A stretch of 20,878 bases of DNA from CAZCCM01 sp964616165 (lineage in GTDB: Bacteria > Bacillota > Clostridia > TANB77 > CAG-508), in the NCBI GenBank assembly GCA_964616165.1, contig CAZTTS010000015.1:1-20878 (forward strand), in the 5' to 3' direction. Both the position numbers and the translations under genes were made by a program. Shown in pieces: positions 14,737 through 20,878 of the stretch (within the stretch, counting starts at the first letter, position 1; the number at the start of each line of letters is the position of its first letter). The notes below the pieces were generated by a model that had not been told where the DNA came from, searched no databases, and saw only the letters and a program-made list of their open reading frames with translations.

Positions 14737-15345
14737 TTATACTATAATAGTTCTTTCTTTTTTATCTATCAGCAAATTAAATATTTCATATAAATATTTA
14801 TTTAGTTCATCTATATTTTCTTCTTTAGATAAAAAATTCATAATTCTTTTTGTTGTATCCATTGCAAGTTTATATTCTTGGTTATTAATAACTTTATAAC
14901 GTTTGGCTTCTTCAAGTTCGTTTTCATCTAAAACTAACATCTTCTTATCCATTAATATTACATCTATAAAAAGATCATAAAAAAACGACTCACCATTTTG
15001 CTTTAAAATATTTTTCTTTGATACATCAAAATATACTTGTATTAATTTCTTTTCTTTATTAAAAATTGCCGTAATCCAAAAGTTTTCTTTTTCGTAAGCT
15101 ATCTGCACCCAAGAATATCCTTTTTCAAGCAATATACTTTTTTTATTAAAATAATTTACTTTTAACGGTTCTTTAATCTTAATAAACTCCATAATACTTG
15201 CTATTCCACTACTTTCAACTTGCATTAACTCTTTAATTCGCCCATTTATATTTAGAAAAAAATACTTTTTTTGCTCTACTCTATTCCAATCTTTTTTTGA
15301 CATTTCTTTTATTTTTATTTTTAAATCTGTCTTTTTATTTGCCAT
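14737..15345 (-). CDS. DUF402-family protein
   Basis: A 202-residue soluble protein. The central region (about 76-145) matches the DUF402 pattern: WVQIAYEKENFWITAIF, then YFDVSKKN, then FFYDLFIDVILMDKKMLVLDENELEEA. In that pattern, acidic residues of the FD, DLF-DV and LDENELE motifs form a metal site in characterised relatives. Known DUF402 members include nucleoside di/triphosphate phosphatases and the FomD-type hydrolase, so a phosphohydrolase is plausible but unproven. About 70 residues before this are Lys-rich and unassigned, and the C-terminal 50 residues are helical. The gene overlaps the 3' end of dnaE by 11 bp, with its AAAGG site inside dnaE 6 nt before the ATG, implying coupled translation. 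Confidence 0.78.
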   Translation of the reverse strand: MANKKTDLKIKIKEMSKKDWNRVEQKKYFFLNINGRIKELMQVESSGIASIMEFIKIKEPLKVNYFNKKSILLEKGYSWVQIAYEKENFWITAIFNKEKKLIQVYFDVSKKNILKQNGESFFYDLFIDVILMDKKMLVLDENELEEAKRYKVINNQEYKLAMDTTKRIMNFLSKEENIDELNKYLYEIFNLLIDKKERTIIV

Positions 15346-18300
15346 AATTGCCTTTTTCTTTTTTATTTTTAATATTTATTTCTACTTCAGATATTGACTG
15401 TGCAATAATTTTAGGTTCATCATTTTCTTTAACAGATATTCTTCCTACAATTCCTACAATTTTATCTTCTTCAATTGCATCCCTGTGTTTTTCATATATT
15501 TGTTCAAATACTAATACTTCATAACTTCCATAAATATCTTCAACATTTAATATTGTTAATATATTACCATTTTTAGTATATTTTCTAACAACTGAATCTA
15601 TAATTCCTGCAAATTTAATATTTTGATTGTCTGTAAATTTAGGAGTTTTTCCTGTTTCTATGTCTTCAACTATTTGACTCTTGTCTTTACCATTTAAAGT
15701 AACTATTTTTTCTAAATATTTGTATATCTTATCTAAAGGATGACCTGTTACATATATTCCAAGCATTTCCTTTTCACAAATCAACTTTTCTTTATCTGTT
15801 ATATCTGGCATTTGAGTATACATGTCTTTTTGCATTTGTTCTTGATCTACAAGCTCTGTATCAAATATTGATGATTGACCTGCCATCATGTTTTTTTCTT
15901 CACCTTGAATATAGTCTATAACATCTTCAAAAGAAGCTATTAATGTTCCTCTGTTTTGATCTAGTGAATCAAAAGCTCCTACTTTAATCAAAGATTCCAC
16001 TGTTTTTTTGTTTACTCCCAAATCTTTAGTTCTTCTAATAAAGTCTTCAAAAGTTTCATATGCCCCATTTAATTTTCTTTCTTCAACAATTTCTTCAACT
16101 TGAGAAATTCCTGCACTTTTAACTGAACCTAAACCAAATCTAATTTTTTCATCTGTTACTGCAAACTTTACAAAAGATCCATTTATATCTGGTTTTGTAA
16201 CTTCTATTCCTAATCTTTTTGCTTCTTCTATATATATTGGTATTTTATCTAAATTTCCTAAATAACTATTTAAGGTTGCTGATAACATTTCTTTAGGATA
16301 ATAGGCCATTAAATATGCTGTTTGATATGAAAGCATTGCATATGCAGCTGCATGTGATTTATTAAAAGCATATTTTGCAAATTCTGCCATTTCATCAAAT
16401 ATTGCATTTGCAGAAACCTCGTCTATTCCATTTCTTACAGCACCTTTTACTATTACTTTCCCGTCTTTATCTACTTCACCATGGATAAATCTTTTTCTTT
16501 CTTTTTCCATTACATCTAGTTCTTTTTTACCCATTGCTCTTCTCATAATATCTGCTTGAGATAATGAATATCCTGCAAGAGATCTAACTATTTGCATAAC
16601 TTGCTCTTGATAAACCATACATCCATAAGTAAGTTTTAAAATTGGTTCTAAAACAGGATGAGTAAATTCTAATTCACCCGTTCTTTTTCCTCTAATATAT
16701 CTTGGAATTTGATCCATTGGACCTGGACGAAATAGTGACACTCCAGCTATTATATCTTCAATATTATCTGGTTTTAATTCTTTCATAAATTTAATCATGC
16801 CAGAAGATTCAAATTGAAATACTCCCAGTGTATTTCCTTCTTGCCATAGTTTAAATACTTTAGGATCATTCATTTCAGGATCAAATTTAACTTCAACTTT
16901 TTGAGTTTTAGAAATTATTTTCTTTGCTTCTTCTATTACAGTTAAAGTTCTAAGACCTAAAAAATCCATTTTTAGAAGACCAACATCTTCTAAATCATTC
17001 ATAGTATATTGTGTAACTAAAACTCCATCATTAACAGCCAAAGGAACATATGTGTCAACAGGATCTTTCGTTATTACAACTCCACAAGCATGTGTGGAAG
17101 CTTGCCTTGGCATCCCTTCAAACTTTAGAGCAATATCTATTATTGTTTTTGCATCTTCATCATTTTCATATTCCGCCCTAAATTCTCTATTTTGTTCTAA
17201 TGCATCTTTTAATTTTATATTAACAGCAAATGGTACCATTTTAGCTAATCTATCTACCTTAGTGTATGGAATATTTAAGACTCTTCCAACATCTCTAATA
17301 ATCATTCTAGCTGACATTGTTCCAAATGTTATAATCTGTGCAACATAATCTTCACCATATTTATTTGTTACATAATCTATTACTTCTTGTCTTCTTTCAT
17401 TACAAAAATCCACATCAAAGTCTGGCATTGAAATTCTGTCAGGATTTAAAAATCTTTCGAATAATAGGTCGTATTTTAATGGATCAATATCTGTTATTCT
17501 CATTGAATATGCAACAAGTGAACCTGCTCCTGAGCCTCTTCCTGGACCTACTGGTATTCCCTGATCTTTTGCCCAATTAATATAGTCAGCAACAATAAGA
17601 AAATAGTCTGGATATCCCATCTTGTTAATCATTTCGATTTCAAAATCTAATCTTTCTATTGCTTCTTTTGTTGGTTTAGGAAATCTCTTTTTTAATCCTT
17701 CTTTTGCTAATTTTTCAAAATATTTCTCATGAGTATAACCTTCAGGTACTTCAAAATATGGCATTTTAAGATTACCAAATTCAAGCTCAACATTGCATTT
17801 TTTAGCAATTTTAACTGTATTTTCTATTGCTTCTGGAACATCTTTAAAATATTCTATCATTTCTTCAGAAGAATAAAGATAATAGTCATCTGAACCAAAA
17901 CTCATTCTATCTTCATCTTCTAACTTCTTTCCTGTTTGTATACAAAGAAGTATTTCATGATCTTTAGCATCTTCTTTATTTAAATAATGAGCATCTGCTG
18001 TTGCAACTAATGGAATTTTTGTTTCTTGAGACATATTAATTAGTTTTTGATTAACAATTAATTGTTCTCTTTGTGAATTAGGTTGTATTTCTAAATAGAA
18101 ATCATTGCCGAATTCTTTTTTATACCAAAGAGCTAATTCTTTTGCCTTATTATAGTTATCATTTAAAATATAGTAAGATAATTCTCCAGCTAAACAACCT
18201 GACAAAATAATTAGTCCTTTTTTATATTTTTTTAATGTTTCTTTATCAATCCTTGGCTTATAATAGAATCCTTCAACATTAGCTATGGAAACCAATTTAA

Positions 18301-18607
18301 TTAAATTTTTGTAGCCTTCCATATCTTTAGCAAGCACAGTAATATGATATCTATCAGAATCAAACATTGGTTCTTTGTCATGTAAAGTTCTTGTAGCAAT
18401 GTACATTTCACAACCAATTATTGGTTTAATATCATTCTTTTTACACTCTTTAAAAAAATCAACCGTTCCATACATAGTTCCATGATCTGTAATAGCAACT
18501 GCATCCATTCCAAGCTCTTTAATTCTTGCTGGTAATTCTTTTATTCTAATAGCACCATCTAACAAACTAAATTCAGTATGTAGATGTAAGTGTACAAATT
18601 TCTCCAT
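15335..18607 (-). CDS. dnaE: DNA polymerase III alpha subunit DnaE
   Basis: A replicative DNA polymerase of family C, 1090 residues. An N-terminal PHP domain starts FVHLHLHTEFSLLDGA, with further metal-site motifs ITDHGTMYG and ATADAHYL. The palm has GPGRGSGAGSLVAY (about 351-364), the catalytic pair in PDFDVDF (about 395-401) and the third Asp in LLKMDFLGLRT (about 543). A helix-hairpin-helix region follows, then a C-terminal OB fold (FAGIIDSVVRKYTKNG, near residue 990). It is shorter than E. coli DnaE and seems to lack most of the tau-binding tail. There is no exonuclease insertion, so it is DnaE and not PolC; whether this genome also has polC cannot be told here. AAAGGGG lies just before the ATG. 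It lies between a small unknown ORF and the overlapping DUF402 gene. Confidence 0.97.
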   Translation of the reverse strand: MEKFVHLHLHTEFSLLDGAIRIKELPARIKELGMDAVAITDHGTMYGTVDFFKECKKNDIKPIIGCEMYIATRTLHDKEPMFDSDRYHITVLAKDMEGYKNLIKLVSIANVEGFYYKPRIDKETLKKYKKGLIILSGCLAGELSYYILNDNYNKAKELALWYKKEFGNDFYLEIQPNSQREQLIVNQKLINMSQETKIPLVATADAHYLNKEDAKDHEILLCIQTGKKLEDEDRMSFGSDDYYLYSSEEMIEYFKDVPEAIENTVKIAKKCNVELEFGNLKMPYFEVPEGYTHEKYFEKLAKEGLKKRFPKPTKEAIERLDFEIEMINKMGYPDYFLIVADYINWAKDQGIPVGPGRGSGAGSLVAYSMRITDIDPLKYDLLFERFLNPDRISMPDFDVDFCNERRQEVIDYVTNKYGEDYVAQIITFGTMSARMIIRDVGRVLNIPYTKVDRLAKMVPFAVNIKLKDALEQNREFRAEYENDEDAKTIIDIALKFEGMPRQASTHACGVVITKDPVDTYVPLAVNDGVLVTQYTMNDLEDVGLLKMDFLGLRTLTVIEEAKKIISKTQKVEVKFDPEMNDPKVFKLWQEGNTLGVFQFESSGMIKFMKELKPDNIEDIIAGVSLFRPGPMDQIPRYIRGKRTGELEFTHPVLEPILKLTYGCMVYQEQVMQIVRSLAGYSLSQADIMRRAMGKKELDVMEKERKRFIHGEVDKDGKVIVKGAVRNGIDEVSANAIFDEMAEFAKYAFNKSHAAAYAMLSYQTAYLMAYYPKEMLSATLNSYLGNLDKIPIYIEEAKRLGIEVTKPDINGSFVKFAVTDEKIRFGLGSVKSAGISQVEEIVEERKLNGAYETFEDFIRRTKDLGVNKKTVESLIKVGAFDSLDQNRGTLIASFEDVIDYIQGEEKNMMAGQSSIFDTELVDQEQMQKDMYTQMPDITDKEKLICEKEMLGIYVTGHPLDKIYKYLEKIVTLNGKDKSQIVEDIETGKTPKFTDNQNIKFAGIIDSVVRKYTKNGNILTILNVEDIYGSYEVLVFEQIYEKHRDAIEEDKIVGIVGRISVKENDEPKIIAQSISEVEINIKNKKEKGNYGK

Positions 18608-18615
18608 CTTCCCCT

Positions 18616-18801
18616 TTATCGTTCTATGCCTTGGCCTTCCAATTCATCTTTTTCTCTTTCCAATGTTTCTTTTTTCAAACTCTCTTCAACCAATTCAACA
18701 GTTTCTTTTGTAATATCTGTTAAATTTTGTGGTTTTTTAATTACTTCATCAGTAATAATTTTAAACTCATCTAATGTATGCATATCCCCCACCATTATCA
18801 T
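18616..18801 (-). CDS. Small charged protein between glyA and dnaE, unknown
   Basis: An open frame of 61 codons fills the gap between glyA (stop 14 bp upstream) and dnaE (start 9 bp downstream), which supports a real co-transcribed gene. The product is hydrophilic, with no membrane segment and no Cys. Its second half (KETVELVEESLKKETLEREK) is rich in Glu and Lys and should form a single amphipathic helix or coiled coil. In-frame ATGs at 18801, 18795 and 18783 are all possible starts. Only the last has a G-rich run (GGTGGGGG) before it, at tight spacing, which would give 55 residues. I do not recognise a family. It could also be non-coding filler or a decayed gene. Confidence 0.5.
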   Translation of the reverse strand: MIMVGDMHTLDEFKIITDEVIKKPQNLTDITKETVELVEESLKKETLEREKDELEGQGIER

Positions 18802-18814
18802 TCATTTATATTTT

Positions 18815-20059
18815 TTATACCCTAACTTCATACATATCCAGAGGATATTTCTCAGTAAGAGCTTTTACTCTTGATCTTAATTCTTCTTTATCTTTTTTGT
18901 TTTTTAATAAATCAACAATAATATTTGCGACTTCTTGACTATCTTTTTCATCAAATCCTCTTGTTGTAATTGAAGCTGTTCCAAGTCTTATTCCACTAGC
19001 TATGAAAGGACTTTCTGTTTCATTAGGAATAGTATTCTTATTTACTATTATTCCTATTTCTCCTAGTAATTCTTCTGCTTCTTTTCCAGTTATCCCAATT
19101 GATTTTACATTTAAAAGTAATAAATGATTGTCAGATCCACCTGAGATAATTTTTATATCATTTTCTAAAAACACTTTTTCCATTGCTTTTATATTTTTTA
19201 AGATTTGTTTTTGATATTCTTTAAACTCTGGTTTTAATGCTTCACCAAAAGCAACTGCTTTTGCTGCTATCATATTTTCTAATGGACCACCCTGAGTTCC
19301 AGGAAAAATTCCTGAATCTACTTTTTTCGCAAATTCTTCCTTGCAAAGTATTAATCCACCCCTTGGACCTCTTAGAGTTTTTTGTGTTGTTGATGTAACT
19401 ATATCAGCATAAGGTATCGGAGACATATGAAGTCCTGCAGCAATTAATCCTGCAATATGTGCCATATCAACCATAAATATTGCTCCAACTTTATCTGCAA
19501 CTTCTCTAAACTTTTTAAAATCTATTTCTCTAGAATATGCTGAAGCACCAGCAACTATCATTTTTGGCTTATATTTTAAAGCTAACTCTTCCATTTCATC
19601 ATAATTTATTCTTTCATCTTTATCTAAAGCATAATGAACAATATTATATGTTTTACCAGAAAAATTCACTTTACTCCCATGAGTTAAATGTCCACCATCA
19701 GTAAGACTCATTGTTAACATTGTATCTCCTGGATTTAGGAAAGCATGGTATACAGCAATATTTGCACTAGATCCTGAATGTGCTTGCACATTTGCATGTT
19801 CTGCTCCAAAGATTTTTTTTGCTCTCTCAATTGCTAAAGTTTCTACTTCATCAATAAATTCACAACCACCATAATATCTTTTTCCTGGATATCCTTCAGC
19901 ATATTTTAGTATAAATATTGAGCCAGCTGCTTCTAAAACTGATGGTATTACTAAATTTTCAGATGCAATTAAATCTATATCATTATTTAATCTTTCTGTT
20001 TCCTTTTTTAATATGTCAAATACTTCTTTATCTGTCTTTTTTAAATTACTATATTCCAT
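18815..20059 (-). CDS. glyA: Serine hydroxymethyltransferase
   Basis: This PLP enzyme interconverts serine and glycine and loads tetrahydrofolate with the one-carbon unit as 5,10-methylene-THF. I place the start at the ATG at 20059 (414 aa, the normal family length) because AAGGAG lies 4 nt upstream; the frame stays open 27 codons further, but without a comparable site. Visible motifs are DLIASENLVIPSVLEA, GYPGKRYYGGCEFID, NVQAHSGSSANIAVY, the PLP-ring site MVDMAHIAGLIAAG (Asp198, His201) and the PLP lysine in TSTTQKTLRGPRGG (Lys227). The residue before the lysine is Gln, where the E. coli enzyme has His. glyA heads the long minus-strand run and diverges from thyA, the main consumer of its product. 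Confidence 0.97.
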   Translation of the reverse strand: MEYSNLKKTDKEVFDILKKETERLNNDIDLIASENLVIPSVLEAAGSIFILKYAEGYPGKRYYGGCEFIDEVETLAIERAKKIFGAEHANVQAHSGSSANIAVYHAFLNPGDTMLTMSLTDGGHLTHGSKVNFSGKTYNIVHYALDKDERINYDEMEELALKYKPKMIVAGASAYSREIDFKKFREVADKVGAIFMVDMAHIAGLIAAGLHMSPIPYADIVTSTTQKTLRGPRGGLILCKEEFAKKVDSGIFPGTQGGPLENMIAAKAVAFGEALKPEFKEYQKQILKNIKAMEKVFLENDIKIISGGSDNHLLLLNVKSIGITGKEAEELLGEIGIIVNKNTIPNETESPFIASGIRLGTASITTRGFDEKDSQEVANIIVDLLKNKKDKEELRSRVKALTEKYPLDMYEVRV

Positions 20060-20329
20060 TATTTCTCCTTTAATGTGTTTTAAAAACTTTATTAATTGTC
20101 TCAATTTGCTTGATTTTAATGTGTTTAAAAAATTTTTCAACTAATATTCTATTTAAATTTCATTTAATTTTTATATATAAAAAACTATACTTCTAAAATA
20201 TATAATATAATAATTTGGGCTGAAATACAAATGAAAAATAGTAGATATTTTTGTTTTTTATATCATTTTTCTTCTTTTCCTTTATTTATTCTTCATGCTA
20301 TATTATACTTAAAAACAAGTGAGGTGAAT
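20060..20329. other. Divergent intergenic region between glyA and thyA
   Basis: About 270 bp of extremely AT-rich sequence hold the 5' regions of both genes. Near glyA, the 10-mer AAACACATTA (minus strand) occurs twice, at 20071-20080 and 20117-20126, 46 bp apart; the proximal copy abuts the AAGGAG site. An AT-only palindrome lies around 20168-20183. I see no folded riboswitch-like structure, no tRNA, and no convincing glyA promoter, because several TATA-like boxes occur without -35 partners. Confidence 0.6.
20304..20309 (+). promoter_or_regulatory. Possible -10 box for thyA
   Basis: TATACT lies 20 bp before the thyA start codon and 11 bp upstream of its GAGGTG ribosome binding site (20321-20326). 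At 17-bp spacing the -35 position reads TTTATT, which is weak. The overlapping TATTAT at 20301-20306 is an alternative. Confidence 0.35.
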
Positions 20330-20878
20330 ATGTCAAAATGGGATGATAAATATATTAAATTATGTAAGAAAATCTTAGATGATGGTATAAGAGTAGAGAA
20401 TAGAACTGGAACTGATACTATAAAAATTCCAGGATATTTTTTAGAATTTGACTTACAAGAAGAATTTCCTGTTCTTACTACTAAAAAACTATATTTTAGA
20501 CAAGCAATTTTAGAAATGCTATGGATTTATCAAGCACAATCTAATGATGTTAGATGGCTTCAAGAAAGAGATGTTAGAATTTGGAATGAATGGGAAATAG
20601 ATAGTGAAGGGTTTTGGAATGCAACACAAATGATTCCAGATGAAAAAGGGAATCTAGTTAAAACCGATATAAAGAAATCTTTTGGTAAAGAATATGCATA
20701 TACTATTGGAACAGCTTATGGATATATTGTTAATAAATTTAAATTAACAGATAAAATTTTAGATTTAGTAAATAAAAATAGGAGAGATAGAAGAGTAGTT
20801 ATATCCCTTTGGCAAGATGATTATTTAGAAACAGCAGTTCTTCCTTCTTGTGTTTGGTCTACTGAATGGGATATTACT
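20330..20878 (+). CDS. thyA: Thymidylate synthase ThyA (3' end outside window)
   Basis: This enzyme methylates dUMP to dTMP using 5,10-methylene-THF. The first 183 residues are visible and in frame to the window edge. Recognisable elements are RTGTDT (25-30), the FPVLTTKKL segment (46-54), ILEMLWI (60-66), RIWNEW (83-88), TIGTAYGY (125-132), the phosphate-binding RRDRR (151-155) and the active-site stretch LPSCVWSTEWDI with catalytic Cys174. The usual E. coli-type LPPCH is LPSCV here. A region of about 30 residues (roughly 90-120) between RIWNEW and the TIGTAYGY segment is extended. Both features suggest a divergent clade nearer the Bacillus phage-type enzyme than E. coli ThyA; this is from memory of motifs. 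The GAGGTG site lies 3 nt before the ATG. It is the only plus-strand gene and diverges from glyA. Confidence 0.93.
   Translation, partial: MSKWDDKYIKLCKKILDDGIRVENRTGTDTIKIPGYFLEFDLQEEFPVLTTKKLYFRQAILEMLWIYQAQSNDVRWLQERDVRIWNEWEIDSEGFWNATQMIPDEKGNLVKTDIKKSFGKEYAYTIGTAYGYIVNKFKLTDKILDLVNKNRRDRRVVISLWQDDYLETAVLPSCVWSTEWDIT

Noticed and set aside
17052..17580. Plus-strand frames inside dnaE
   Set aside because: They are antisense shadows of the conserved DnaE palm region.
20060..20140. 27-codon N-terminal extension of glyA
   Set aside because: The downstream ATG at 20059 has an AAGGAG site at good spacing and gives the standard SHMT start and length. The extension is basic, low in conservation signal, and covers the repeated 10-mer leader.
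20330..20878. thyA as a broken gene
   Set aside because: The frame is intact up to the last base of the window; it is cut only by the window edge.

Overview
The window is about 20.9 kb of very AT-rich DNA. Its Shine-Dalgarno sites are strong (AAGGAG, AGGAG, GAGGG), it uses the standard genetic code, and it carries gatCA, an NAD-dependent DNA ligase and a monofunctional peptidoglycan glycosyltransferase. This suggests a low-GC, walled, Gram-positive-type anaerobe, probably a Clostridia-like member of the Bacillota. That placement is an inference from composition and gene content; no rRNA or tRNA gene is present to test it.

Left part (1-7131): an accessory, surface-protein region. Two paralogous minus-strand genes share a 271-residue N-terminal module. 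The module holds a prepilin-like hydrophobic N-terminus, a domain of about 175 residues that I do not recognise, and one InlB-type (Listeria-Bacteroides) repeat. The left paralog (1-3634, running off the window) continues into 14 more InlB-type repeats. The right paralog (4269-6869, 866 aa) has only two more InlB repeats, then an undefined linker and eleven 27-residue Cys-containing BspA-like leucine-rich repeats. A small DUF4870/Tic20-like membrane protein gene lies between them. A hairpin with a T tract (6967-6985) separates this region from the housekeeping genes.

Middle and right part (7132-20059): a tightly packed minus-strand run. In transcription order it is glyA, a small unknown ORF, dnaE, a DUF402 gene, a radical SAM gene, a 120-bp gap with a possible near-leaderless promoter, a GT51 glycosyltransferase, a thioredoxin-reductase-like flavoprotein, gatC, gatA, a 24-bp triple tandem repeat, pgsA and ligA. 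These are functions in one-carbon metabolism, replication, peptidoglycan polymerisation, thiol redox, tRNA amidation and phospholipid synthesis. gatB is not next to gatCA.

Right edge: thyA (20330 onward, cut by the window end) is the only plus-strand gene. It diverges from glyA across 270 bp. GlyA makes the methylene-tetrahydrofolate that ThyA consumes, so the pairing makes metabolic sense.

The least explained items are the paired pilin-like repeat proteins with their nested tandem repeats, the flavoprotein lacking NADPH-binding motifs, the radical SAM enzyme with a degenerate Rossmann-like N-terminus, the small glyA-dnaE ORF, and the 24-bp repeat upstream of pgsA. I did not find a convincing new multi-gene system such as a defence island, CRISPR array or prophage.
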